Assembly (NCBI RefSeq): GCF_001552415.1
Contig: NZ_BCRD01000002.1
Coordinates: 1-64,000 of the forward strand
Origin: Corynebacterium xerosis NBRC 16721 = ATCC 373
GTDB taxonomy: Bacteria > Actinomycetota > Actinomycetes > Mycobacteriales > Mycobacteriaceae
Direction of reading: 5' to 3'
Length of the DNA stretch: 64,000 nt
The notes beneath the pieces are model-generated. The model was not told the origin of the DNA. It saw nothing but the letters and a program-made list of their open reading frames with translations, and searched no databases. A program made the translations under genes and the position numbers. Positions 40,815-50,612 of this stretch are shown here, piece after piece (the first letter of the stretch is position 1; the number at the start of each line of letters is the position of its first letter).

Positions 40815-41192
40815 TCAGCGCCCCCGGCGGCCGTCGACGAATCCCGCGCAGTAGTCCCACGGCGCGTAGCGGGACGGGTCGGGGTCGAACTGGGGCTCGT
40901 GGACGGGCGACTGCTGGCCGTCGAGAAGCAGTTTGTAATGCGTCTCGAGCACGTCCCAGTTGTAGAAGTGCATTTCGGCGCAGTCGTCGCACATCATGGA
41001 CACGCCCCACAGGCCCTCGGGCGCCAGGACCGCGCGGAATTCGCGCACGGCCTCGAGGTCCTCGGTGACCTCGACGCGTTCCTGATCCGACAGTGGCTCG
41101 AACGGCTCGTCGGGGTCGAGCAGGTGCGACGGGTCGTCGGGGTCGCCCTCGAAGGGGTCACGCGGCATGGACGACCAGAAATCACGATTCAC
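40815..41192 (-). CDS. DUF5319 family protein (Rv3412-like)
   Basis: A 125-residue acidic protein starting at GTG 41192 (VNRDFWSSMPRDPFEG). It contains MCDDCAEMHFYNWD and WDYCAGFVDG, whose three Cys and two His might bind a metal. The same family occupies the rsdA-guaB2 interval in mycobacteria (Rv3412). Function unknown. It is convergent with rsdA, with only five bases between. Confidence 0.85.
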   Translation of the reverse strand: MNRDFWSSMPRDPFEGDPDDPSHLLDPDEPFEPLSDQERVEVTEDLEAVREFRAVLAPEGLWGVSMMCDDCAEMHFYNWDVLETHYKLLLDGQQSPVHEPQFDPDPSRYAPWDYCAGFVDGRRGR

Positions 41193-41243
41193 ACCGCCCA
41201 CCGTAGCGGGGGCCGGGGCCAAGTTACTACCCGTCCCGGATTG

Positions 41244-42831
<1,588 letters not shown>

Positions 42832-42888
42832 AACGCCCCCTCGTTTCAAGCCTCTCGCTTGCAGCGCTGACTCTTAAGGAATCCCCAA

Positions 42889-44028
42889 TTGCGTGACATG
42901 GTCGAAATCGGCATGGGCCGCGAGGCCCGCCGCACCTACGAGCTCGAGGACGTCGCCATCGTGCCGTCCCGCCGCACCCGTTCATCGAAGGACGTGGACC
43001 CGCGGTGGAGCATCGACGCCTACGAGTTCGGCTTCCCGTTGATGATGCACCCCACCGATTCGGTGTCGGGCCCGGAGTCGGCGGCGGAGTTCGCCCGCCT
43101 CGGTGGCCTGGCGGTGCTCAACGCGGAGGGCATTTGGGCGCGCCACGAGGACGGCGATGCGGCGATCGCGAAAGTCGTCGAGGCCGCCTCCGAGTCGGAG
43201 TGGCCGTCGGCGGAGGCCGCGAACAAGGTGCTCCAGGAGCTCCATTCGGCGCCCATCGACGAGGACCTGCTGGTCCGCCGCATCACGGAGCTGCGCGAGT
43301 CCGGCGCGATCACGGCGGTGCGCGTCAGCCCGCAGCGCTGCCGCGAGCTGACCCCGATCCTGGTCAAGGCGGGCATCGATCTGCTGGTCATCCAGGGCAC
43401 CCTGATTTCCGCGGAGCACGTCACTTCCGACGGCGAGCCGCTGAACCTGAAGGACTTCATCGGCTCCCTCGACGTGCCGGTCATCGTCGGCGGCGTCGTG
43501 GACTACCGCACCGCGTTGCACCTGATGCGCACCGGCGCGGCCGGCGTCATCGTCGGCCCCGGCACGACCACGACGCCGGAGGCTCTGGGCATCGAGGTGC
43601 CCATGGCCACCGCGATCGCGGACGCCGCCGCGGCCCGCCGGGATTACCTGGACGAGACCGGTGGCCGTTACGTCCACGTCATCGCCGACGGCGGCATCGA
43701 CACCGCAGGCTGCATCGCCAAGGCCATCGCCTGCGGCGCGGACGCGGTGGCGCTGTCGCAGCTGCTGGCCGACGCCGCCGAGGCGCCGGGCAAGGGCTGG
43801 CACTGGCCGTCGGCGGCCGCGCACCCGAAGTACCCGCGCGGTTACGTGGACAACCGCAACCTCGACGTCGAGGCGGCCGACGCCCCGTCGATGGAGGAGC
43901 TGCTCTTCGGCCCCACCGCCGATCCGTTCGGCACCCGCAATCTGGTCGGCGGCATCAAGCGCGCCATGGCAAAGTGCGGTTTCACCGACGTGAAGTCCTT
44001 CCAGCGCGTGGATCTGTCCATCCGCTAA
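42889..44028 (+). CDS. guaB3: GuaB3 family IMP dehydrogenase-related protein
   Basis: A 379-residue IMPDH-like barrel without CBS domains. It begins at TTG 42889 (MRDMVEIGMGREARRTYELE) with TAAGGA eight bases upstream; the next ATG would cut the conserved start. The catalytic loop of true IMPDH (Cys-Thr) is replaced by GPGTTTTPEALGI. In actinobacteria this guaB2 companion has unclear activity; related cyanobacterial proteins act as GMP reductase. It lies 57 bases after guaB2. Confidence 0.93.
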   Translation: MRDMVEIGMGREARRTYELEDVAIVPSRRTRSSKDVDPRWSIDAYEFGFPLMMHPTDSVSGPESAAEFARLGGLAVLNAEGIWARHEDGDAAIAKVVEAASESEWPSAEAANKVLQELHSAPIDEDLLVRRITELRESGAITAVRVSPQRCRELTPILVKAGIDLLVIQGTLISAEHVTSDGEPLNLKDFIGSLDVPVIVGGVVDYRTALHLMRTGAAGVIVGPGTTTTPEALGIEVPMATAIADAAAARRDYLDETGGRYVHVIADGGIDTAGCIAKAIACGADAVALSQLLADAAEAPGKGWHWPSAAAHPKYPRGYVDNRNLDVEAADAPSMEELLFGPTADPFGTRNLVGGIKRAMAKCGFTDVKSFQRVDLSIR

Positions 44029-44061
44029 GGTTCGCGGCGTTCGCGGCCTCTTCCGGTCGCG

Positions 44062-44097
44062 GGGCGGCCCCGGGTTTTCCCGGGGCCGCCCTTTTTT
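44062..44097 (+). terminator. Terminator of guaB2-guaB3
   Basis: GGGCGGCCCCGGG, loop TTTT, then its perfect complement, followed by TTTTTT. The 13-bp stem starts 34 bases after the guaB3 stop and runs straight into a GCTTTGCGACA variant of the interspersed motif. Confidence 0.95.
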
Positions 44098-44372
44098 GCT
44101 TTGCGACACCGCCGGCCCCGGGCTCCCCGCGCCGCGGCTCGTGGTCTCGGCTCGTGGGCGCTGACTCGTGGCCCCCGGCTCGTGCGCGACCACGGCCCAT
44201 GCCTGCACCGGGGGCATTGTTCGGGGTGAAAAACTTTGGCGGGGACATGAAGGCGTCGTAAAGCGGGGTCGGCGACCAGCGGCCACTGCTAGCCTTCTTC
44301 GCAAACGAGGGCGCGGGAACGGATTCCGGCGCCGGCGACGGTTGGCCGGGTGCGGCCGCGAAGGAGATGGCG
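44098..44372 (+). promoter_or_regulatory. Intergenic region before the GMC oxidoreductase
   Basis: About 275 bases hold two copies of the GCTTNNCGACG family (44098 and, inverted, 44254), a short AT-rich patch (GTGAAAAACTTTGG) and AAGGAG six bases before ATG 44373. No convincing -35/-10 pair is seen. Confidence 0.35.
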
Positions 44373-46094
44373 ATGGGTGTTCGGCGCGACTACGACGTGC
44401 TGGTGATCGGCTCCGGCTTCGGCGGGTCGGTCGCCGCGCTGCGGCTGACGGAGAAGGGCTACCGCGTCGGCGTGATCGAGGCGGGGCGTCGGTTCGAGGA
44501 CCATGAGTTCGCGAAGACCAGCTGGCGGCTGAACAAGTACCTGTGGGCCCCGAAGCTGGGGCTGTTCGGCGTGCAGCGCGTGCACCTGCTCAAGGACGTG
44601 ATGATCCTCGCGGGCGCCGGCGTCGGCGGCGGCTCCCTGAATTACGCGAACACGCTGTACAAGCCCCCGTCGCCGTTCTTCCGGAACGAGCAGTGGGCGG
44701 GCATCACCGACTGGGAGCGAGAGCTGACCCCGTATTACGAGCAGGCGCGGAAGATGCTCGGCGTGGTGGACAACCCGACGGTCACCCCGTCGGACCGCGT
44801 GTTCAAGGAGGTCGCCGACGACATGGGCGTGGGCGACACGTTCCGCCCGACGCCGGTGGGCGTGTTCTTCGGCGCGAAGACCGGCGGGGAGGGCGAGCCC
44901 GGCGAGCTGGTGCCGGACCCGTACTTCGGCGGCGCCGGGCCCGACCGTGCGGCGTGCACGGAATGCGGCGAATGCATGACGGGCTGCCGCCACAACGCGA
45001 AGAACACGCTGCTGAAGAACTACCTGTACCTGGCGGAGAAGGGCGGGGCGCACATCATCCCGCGCACCACCGTCCGCGAGCTGCACCCGCGGGCCGACGG
45101 GTCGTGGGACGTCGTCGCCGAGCGCACCGGCGCGTGGGTGAACAAGCGGCGCCGGACGCTGACCGCCGATCACGTCATCGTCGCGGCGGGCAGCTGGGGC
45201 ACGCAGAACCTCCTGCACCGGCAGCTTTCCGACGGCCACCTGCCCAACATGTCGCCGCGCCTGGGCCATTTGACGCGGACGAACTCCGAGGCGATCCTCG
45301 GCGCGATGCGCCCCACCCTCGACCCGGAGGCGGACTACTCGGAGGGCGTGGCCATCACGTCGTCGTTCTTCCCCGAGCCGCACACCCACATCGAGCCGGT
45401 GCGCTACGGCAAGGGCTCCAACGCCATCGCGCTGCTGCAGACGCTGATGACCGACGGCGGGCCGGGCGGGCCGCGCTGGTGGAAGCTGATCAAGGACGTG
45501 TCGAAGGACCCGAAGGTCGCGCTGCAGCTGCTCAACCTGCGCAAGTGGTCGCAGCGCACCGTCATCTCGCTGGTGATGCAGAACTCCAGCAACAGCCTGA
45601 CCACGTACCTGCGCGCGTGGGGACCGCTGCGGATGCTGTCGTCGAGCCAGGGCGAGGGCGAGCCGAACCCGTCGTGGATCCCCGTCGGCAACGACGCCAC
45701 CCGGCGGGTGGCGGACAAGATCGGCGGCATCGCCGGTGGCACGTGGGGCGAGATCTTCAACATCCCGCTGACCGCCCACTTCATCGGCGGCGCGCCGATC
45801 TCGGAGTCGCCGGAACGTGGCGTCATCGACCCGTACAACCGTGTGTGGGGCCACCCGACGCTGCACATCACCGACGGCGCGGCCATGCCGGCCAACCCCG
45901 GCGTCAACCCGTCGCTGTCCATCACCGCCATCGCCGAACGCGCCGCCGCGCTGTGGCCGAACAAGGGCGAGGCCGACCCGCGACCGGCCCAGGACGAGGC
46001 CTACCGCGACGTCGCCCCGGTGGCGCCCGTCGCCCCGACGGTGCCCGCCGGCGCCCCGGGCGCACTGAATCTGGGGATGCCCACCCGCAGGTGA
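44373..46094 (+). CDS. choD: GMC oxidoreductase, ChoD (cholesterol oxidase)-like
   Basis: A 573-residue FAD enzyme. The dinucleotide-binding motif VLVIGSGFGGSVAALRL opens the protein, and a second FAD contact GAGVGGGSLNYANT is near 75. A Cys cluster CTECGECMTGC (about 195) resembles that in Rv3409c. The C-terminal GMC domain shows HITDGAAMPANPGVNPSLS. The mycobacterial homologue is called cholesterol oxidase, though its true substrate is disputed; here it lies among purine genes by conserved synteny only. ATG 44373 is better spaced from AAGGAG than ATG 44367. Confidence 0.87.
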   Translation: MGVRRDYDVLVIGSGFGGSVAALRLTEKGYRVGVIEAGRRFEDHEFAKTSWRLNKYLWAPKLGLFGVQRVHLLKDVMILAGAGVGGGSLNYANTLYKPPSPFFRNEQWAGITDWERELTPYYEQARKMLGVVDNPTVTPSDRVFKEVADDMGVGDTFRPTPVGVFFGAKTGGEGEPGELVPDPYFGGAGPDRAACTECGECMTGCRHNAKNTLLKNYLYLAEKGGAHIIPRTTVRELHPRADGSWDVVAERTGAWVNKRRRTLTADHVIVAAGSWGTQNLLHRQLSDGHLPNMSPRLGHLTRTNSEAILGAMRPTLDPEADYSEGVAITSSFFPEPHTHIEPVRYGKGSNAIALLQTLMTDGGPGGPRWWKLIKDVSKDPKVALQLLNLRKWSQRTVISLVMQNSSNSLTTYLRAWGPLRMLSSSQGEGEPNPSWIPVGNDATRRVADKIGGIAGGTWGEIFNIPLTAHFIGGAPISESPERGVIDPYNRVWGHPTLHITDGAAMPANPGVNPSLSITAIAERAAALWPNKGEADPRPAQDEAYRDVAPVAPVAPTVPAGAPGALNLGMPTRR

Positions 46095-46184
46095 CGGTGG
46101 AGGGACACCACGCGGGCGTCGTCAAGCAAGATGCCGACCCGGAGCGGGGGCGGAGCCGAAAACGGCCCGCCCCCGCGGGTGCGC

Positions 46185-46190
46185 TAAGAT
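46185..46190 (+). promoter_or_regulatory. -10 box of guaA, leaderless GTG start
   Basis: TAAGAT ends six bases before GTG 46197; no ribosome binding site intervenes. The 100-base gap also includes one inverted motif copy (46118-46128). Confidence 0.6.
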
Positions 46191-46196
46191 CGCGGT

Positions 46197-47765
46197 GTGT
46201 CTGAACAGGTAAATCACCCCGTACTCGTCGTCGACTTCGGCGCTCAGTATGCGCAGCTCATCGCCCGCCGCGTCCGCGAGGCCAACATCTACTCCGAGGT
46301 CGTGCCGCATGACGCGCCGATCGAGGAAATCCGCGCCAAGAACCCGCGTGCGCTGGTGCTTTCCGGCGGCCCGTCCAGCGTCAACGAGGACGGCGCCCCG
46401 GCGCTGGACCCGCAGCTGCTGGAGCTGGGCATCCCGGTGTTCGGCATCTGCTACGGCTTCCAGGCCATGGCCCGCGCGCTGGGCGGCACCGTCGCCGCCA
46501 CCGGCGACCGCGAATACGGCCGCACCACGCTGACGGTGGAGGGCGACGACGTGCTCCACGCCGGCGCCCCGGAGAGCCACGAGGTGTGGATGAGCCACGG
46601 CGACGCCGTGTCCGTCGCCCCCGAGGGCTTCACCGTCACCGCCACCACGAAGGGCGCGCCGGTCGCGGCCTTCGAGTGCCGCGAGCGCAAGATGGCCGGC
46701 GTGCAGTACCACCCGGAGGTCAATCACTCGCCGTACGGCCAGCAGGTGCTGCAGCGCTTCCTCACCGAGATCGCGGGCCTGGAGCAGAACTGGACCGCCG
46801 CGAACATCGCCGAGGAGCTGATCGAGGGCGTGCGCGAGCAGGTCGGCGAGGGCCGCGCGATTTGCGGCCTGTCCGGCGGCGTGGACTCCGCGGTCGCCGC
46901 CGCGCTGGTGCAGCGCGCCATCGGAGACCGTCTCACCTGCGTGTTCGTGGACCACGGTCTGCTGCGCCAGGGCGAGCGCGAGCAGGTCGAGACCGATTTC
47001 GTCGCGGCCACCGGTGCGAAGCTGATCACCGTCGACGACCGCAAGGTCTTCCTCGACGCGCTGGCCGGCATCACCGACCCGGAGACCAAGCGCAAGACCA
47101 TCGGCCGCGAGTTCATCCGCTCCTTCGAACGCGCCGTGGCCCAGGCTCTGGAGGGCGCGCCGGAGGGCGAGACCGTGGACTTCCTGGTCCAGGGCACCCT
47201 GTACCCGGACGTCGTCGAGTCCGGCGGCGGGTCCGGCACCGCGAACATCAAGAGCCACCACAACGTGGGCGGCCTGCCGGACGACGTCGAGTTCACCCTC
47301 GTCGAGCCGCTGCGCCTGCTGTTCAAGGACGAGGTCCGCGCCGTGGGCCGCGAGCTGGGGCTGCCGGAGGCCATCGTCGGCCGCCAGCCGTTCCCGGGCC
47401 CGGGCCTGGGCATCCGCATCATCGGCGCCGTCGACGAGGAGCGCCTGGACACCCTGCGCCGCGCCGACGCCATCGCCCGCGAGGAGATGACCGCCGCCGG
47501 CCTGGACGACATCGTCTGGCAGTGCCCGGTGGTGCTGCTCGCCGACGTCCGTTCCGTGGGCGTGCAGGGCGACGGCCGCACCTACGGCCACCCGATCGTG
47601 CTGCGCCCCGTCACGTCCGAGGACGCCATGACCGCCGACTGGACGCGCGTGCCCTACGAGGTGCTCGAGCGCATCTCCACCCGCATCACCAACGAGGTCG
47701 CGGAGGTCAACCGCGTGGTCCTGGACATCACGTCCAAGCCGCCGGGAACCATCGAGTGGGAGTAG
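46197..47765 (+). CDS. guaA: GMP synthase (glutamine-hydrolysing)
   Basis: GuaA, 522 residues, aminates XMP to GMP. The class I amidotransferase domain has [10 protein letters not shown] with Cys85 and the triad [10 protein letters not shown]. The ATP pyrophosphatase P-loop is [15 protein letters not shown], and the C-terminal dimerisation domain ends [11 protein letters not shown], the near-universal terminus. Start is GTG 46197 ([16 protein letters not shown]). Confidence 0.97.
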   Translation: MSEQVNHPVLVVDFGAQYAQLIARRVREANIYSEVVPHDAPIEEIRAKNPRALVLSGGPSSVNEDGAPALDPQLLELGIPVFGICYGFQAMARALGGTVAATGDREYGRTTLTVEGDDVLHAGAPESHEVWMSHGDAVSVAPEGFTVTATTKGAPVAAFECRERKMAGVQYHPEVNHSPYGQQVLQRFLTEIAGLEQNWTAANIAEELIEGVREQVGEGRAICGLSGGVDSAVAAALVQRAIGDRLTCVFVDHGLLRQGEREQVETDFVAATGAKLITVDDRKVFLDALAGITDPETKRKTIGREFIRSFERAVAQALEGAPEGETVDFLVQGTLYPDVVESGGGSGTANIKSHHNVGGLPDDVEFTLVEPLRLLFKDEVRAVGRELGLPEAIVGRQPFPGPGLGIRIIGAVDEERLDTLRRADAIAREEMTAAGLDDIVWQCPVVLLADVRSVGVQGDGRTYGHPIVLRPVTSEDAMTADWTRVPYEVLERISTRITNEVAEVNRVVLDITSKPPGTIEWE

Positions 47766-47801
47766 GCCCCGCGTAGTCCGCGCGCGCCTTCCCGCGAAGC
47801 C

Positions 47802-47836
47802 GAAAGCCGGCCCCCGTTTTCCGGGGGCCGGCTTTC
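47802..47836. terminator. Bidirectional terminator after guaA
   Basis: GAAAGCCGGCCCCCG, a TTTT loop, then CGGGGGCCGGCTTTC give a 15-bp perfect stem that carries A-tract and T-tract ends on both strands. It serves guaA and the converging minus-strand gene. Its location argues that the minus-strand gene stops before it, at 47886. Confidence 0.88.
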
Positions 47837-47885
47837 GCGTTCTTCGTTGCGGTTGCTGCTCGTTTCCGCGCTTGCTTGACGACGC

Positions 47886-48658
47886 TCACGTCGCCTCCGG
47901 TTCGGCCTTTCCCGCAGTTTCCGCCGTTCCGGCTGTTCCCGAGGACTCGGTGAGCTGCACCGTGTCGCGGCGGCGCTGCCGCTCGGTGAGGAGGAGTCGT
48001 TGCGGCGGACGTCGATGGCGCGGCTCCGCTGCATTTCGGTCATGGCGGAGTGGGCGTCGGCGTCGGAAAGCGAAGTGAGGTCGGGGAGGCGATCGGCGAA
48101 AACTATGCGGCGGCCGGGCGTGGCGCCGGCGACGTGGAGGACGGCGCGGATGCGGTCGGCCGGGGCGGTGGAGTCGGCGGGGAATCCGTCCGGCAGCGGC
48201 AGCGGCGGGGGCGCCATGTCGGAGCCGGGGCGGCGGAGGGCCCACCAGACGATCGCGGCGGCGGCGACGCCGACGAAGCCGACTGCGGCGGGCACGGGCA
48301 CGTCGAACGTGCCGACCAGAATGGAGCGCACGACTCGGCCACCGAACAGCAGCGCGATGGTGATCGGGCCGTCCGATCGGCCCGACCACGACCAGGCCGG
48401 ATCCGGGTCCGGGGCCCGGCGCTCCGGGCGGTTGCGGTCGAGGGTCAGCGCGTGGATGACCAACAACACGAGAACCGTGATGGCCGTGACCCACGCGGCC
48501 GCCGGGATGCCGGGCCACGCCAAAGCCGCGGTCAGGATCCCGAACAGTACCGCTGGAACGCCGGCGCGCACCGGGGAGGACATCCGGCGCGCGAGACTCG
48601 CCGCCACCTCACCTGCCGTGGCAGGGGACGTGGTGCTCCGGGGCGTGGTGGCCGACAT
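47886..48658 (-). pseudogene. Four-helix membrane protein with winged-helix tail, frameshifted
   Basis: From ATG 48658 (AAAGGACGCC upstream) the frame encodes about four membrane helices, a Pro-rich linker and the start of a winged-helix domain (DRIRAVLHVAG, then AMTEMQRSRAIDVRR). Around 48002-48007 (GCGGCG) the sensible sequence shifts frame: the continuation RLLLTERQRRRDTVQLTESS in the neighbouring frame completes the wing and ends at 47886, giving about 257 residues. Without the shift, translation runs through the terminator and 112 bases into antisense guaA. One base missing in the cell, or in the assembly, would explain it. Function unknown. Confidence 0.6.
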
Positions 48659-48741
48659 GGCGTCCTTTCACGGGGTGTGCTCGCATCGTGTTTACCGTCG
48701 CCTCCAGTGTGACATTCGCCGTGGACGCATGTCGTGGGCCG

Positions 48742-48769
48742 GTGGGCTGTGGGCTGTGGGCTGTGGGCC
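48742..48769. repeat. Four 7-bp tandem repeats
   Basis: GTGGGCT three times followed by GTGGGCC, flanked by further GTGGGCC copies, upstream of the heme-oxygenase gene. A short, slippage-prone tract. Confidence 0.7.
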
Positions 48770-48862
48770 GGTGACGGGGACTGGGACTGCTTGGGGCGCG
48801 GGCCGGGCCGGTGGGCCGCATGTCGCAGCCATGAGCCGCGGCCGTGCGAGGTTGGGCGCGGC

Positions 48863-48868
48863 TATGCT
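48863..48868 (+). promoter_or_regulatory. -10 box of mhuD-like gene, leaderless transcript
   Basis: TATGCT ends seven bases before ATG 48876 with no ribosome binding site. Confidence 0.55.
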
Positions 48869-48875
48869 CGCGGGC

Positions 48876-49184
48876 ATGAGCATCGTGAAGATCAACGCCA
48901 TTTCCGTTCCCGAAGGCGCCGGCGAGGAGCTGGAGCGCCGCTTCGCCGCCCGCGCCGGTTCCATCGACGGCCAGCCCGGCTTCGAGGGTTTCCAGCTGCT
49001 GCGCCCCACCGCAGGCGACGACCGTTACTTCGTGGTCACACACTGGGCCGACGAGGAGTCCTTCGTGGCCTGGCGCGACGGCGACGCCCGCGCCGCCCAC
49101 GCCGGCGGCCACGGCAAACCGGTCGCCTCGGGTGCGCAGCTGCTCGAGTTCGACGTCGTCATGGACGTGCCCGCCACGAAGTAG
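48876..49184 (+). CDS. mhuD: MhuD-type heme-degrading monooxygenase
   Basis: A 102-residue antibiotic-biosynthesis-monooxygenase-fold protein beginning MSIVKINAISVPEGAGEEL, very close to M. tuberculosis MhuD. The residues that define MhuD heme binding and catalysis are all at the same numbers: Asn7, Trp66 and His75. It should cleave heme to release iron for use from host heme. It is monocistronic with its own leaderless promoter; no heme importer is nearby. Confidence 0.9.
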   Translation: MSIVKINAISVPEGAGEELERRFAARAGSIDGQPGFEGFQLLRPTAGDDRYFVVTHWADEESFVAWRDGDARAAHAGGHGKPVASGAQLLEFDVVMDVPATK

Positions 49185-49225
49185 GGGCTCGCGTTCGCCC
49201 CGCACCTTCGCCCCGCAGCACCGTC

Positions 49226-49253
49226 GCCGTCGGCCGTCATGGCCGGCGGCTTT
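49226..49253 (+). terminator. Weak terminator after mhuD
   Basis: GCCGTCGGCC and GGCCGGCGGC pair around GTCAT, followed by TTT. Confidence 0.4.
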
Positions 49254-49279
49254 CGCGTGCTCCCGTGCGGTGGTCCCGG

Positions 49280-49380
49280 GGTTTCGTGCAGATGCGGTTA
49301 CACCCCTTCCGACGGCTACTGCATTGCCGCAGGCGGAGGGCTTCATATGTGAAGCGGTGGCACCATATGTGCACGAAACC
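49280..49380. repeat. 11-bp inverted repeat upstream of imuA'
   Basis: GGTTTCGTGCA (49280-49290) and TGCACGAAACC (49370-49380) are perfect inverted copies 79 bases apart; similarity extends inward imperfectly to about 24 bases. The interval contains the dyad CTTCA-TATG-TGAAG and is less GC-rich than flanking DNA. It may be a remnant of a small element or a large RNA structure. Confidence 0.5.
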
Positions 49381-49523
49381 GAGGTGCGCGCGAGAGATCT
49401 GCCGGGGTGTCGATGAATGCCGGGCCAGGGAGCGGGTGGGGTACCGGCGGGGCGCCGGCCGGGGGCGCCGGCGGGGCGTCGGGCACGTGACCGGGGCTGT
49501 TGACGGCATTCCGCGCATGCGCA

Positions 49524-49553
49524 TACACTTTCGAACGTAGGAAGCTTGTTCGA
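49524..49553 (+). promoter_or_regulatory. imuA' promoter with LexA-like half-sites
   Basis: A -10-like TACACT (49524-49529) is followed by TCGAAC (49531-49536) and GTTCGA (49548-49553). These are the two halves of an actinobacterial SOS box, but 11 rather than 4 bases apart. Control by LexA is expected for this gene, yet the site is not canonical. Confidence 0.4.
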
Positions 49554-49591
49554 TCGCGTTGTGGTCGGGTCCGATCGTCGGGGAGGTCGTC

Positions 49592-50596
49592 ATGTCCGCG
49601 TTGCGCGCCGTGCCGGATCTGTCCGGCCTCGACCGCGAGGCCACCGTCGCCGCGCTGCGGAAGTCCATGGCGGGCCTGGGGGCCGCGGTCCCCGAATCCG
49701 CCGACGGCGTCGACGAGGGGTACGGTCCCGGCGGAACCGTCGGGGACGGGCATCGCTCCCCGATGGGGGTCGGGGGTGGGCGAGCGTCTGCGGCGGCCGA
49801 AGTTGCCGATGTGCCTGGAGATATCGCAAGTGGGCGCGGTCTTTCTGTGGCGTCCGACGGTGATCGGGGTGGCCGAGGCGTCCGTGGTGTTCGGGGTGGC
49901 CGGGTGGCCGGCGTGCCTCCCATGGCGCGGGTCGCCGAAGGGCGCGTTCCCGTTCCCGCCGGGCTGTCGGGGCTTCTCGACGGTGGCCTGCTCAAGGGTG
50001 CCGTCAGCTCCATCGACGCCGCGGGCGCGGTGACGGCGGGCATCGTCGCCGAAATCACGGCCGCCGGAGGTCATGTGGCGATCGTCGGGCTCCCGGATTT
50101 CTCCCCGCTGAACATCGTCGAACATGGGGGCGATCTCTCACGGGTCCTCGATGTTCCGGAGCCCGGCGATTCGCCCCTCGAAGTGGTGGCGCTGCTGGCG
50201 GATGGGGTGGACATGGTCGTCGTGAAGCTGGGCCGCACCCCGCCGCCCTCGGCCGCACGTCCCGTGATGGCCAGGCTGCGGGGCTCCGGCTGCGCGCTGC
50301 TGTACGTCGGCGACGGCTGGCCGGGGTCGAAGGTGTCGGTGGCGTCGCGGGTGACGGCGATCCACGGGCTCGGCGCGGGGCACGGGCGCATCCGCGGCGT
50401 GGAGTTCCACGTCACCGCGCGCGGGGCCGGCCGCCCCGAACGCGGCGTGCGATGGACCGTCGGCGACTGCCCGGCATCGGAGGCCGCGGCCACCGTATGG
50501 GATGGCGACGGCGCGGCACCCGGTGGGCCGGATGCGGACGTGGGTGCGGCGGGTGACGCGAACGTGTCCCCGTTCCCGCTGCGGCGGGCCGAGTGA
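49592..50596 (+). CDS. imuA': ImuA', RecA-fold mutasome component
   Basis: A 334-residue RecA-like protein with VPVPAGLSGLLDGGLLKGAV, the strand arrangement of RecA, but no intact Walker A, as expected for ImuA'. Residues about 40-115 are a Gly/Asp-rich, low-complexity insertion. Together with ImuB it supports DnaE2-dependent mutagenic lesion bypass. ATG 49592 has GGGAGG six bases upstream. imuB follows after 16 bases. Confidence 0.85.
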   Translation: MSALRAVPDLSGLDREATVAALRKSMAGLGAAVPESADGVDEGYGPGGTVGDGHRSPMGVGGGRASAAAEVADVPGDIASGRGLSVASDGDRGGRGVRGVRGGRVAGVPPMARVAEGRVPVPAGLSGLLDGGLLKGAVSSIDAAGAVTAGIVAEITAAGGHVAIVGLPDFSPLNIVEHGGDLSRVLDVPEPGDSPLEVVALLADGVDMVVVKLGRTPPPSAARPVMARLRGSGCALLYVGDGWPGSKVSVASRVTAIHGLGAGHGRIRGVEFHVTARGAGRPERGVRWTVGDCPASEAAATVWDGDGAAPGGPDADVGAAGDANVSPFPLRRAE

Positions 50597-50612
50597 TGGG
50601 CGGGGTGCGCTG

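Noticed and set aside
47654..47885. C-terminal extension of the 48 kb membrane protein into guaA
   Set aside because: It would cross a strong bidirectional terminator and run antisense through guaA; a frameshift near 48002 explains the data better.
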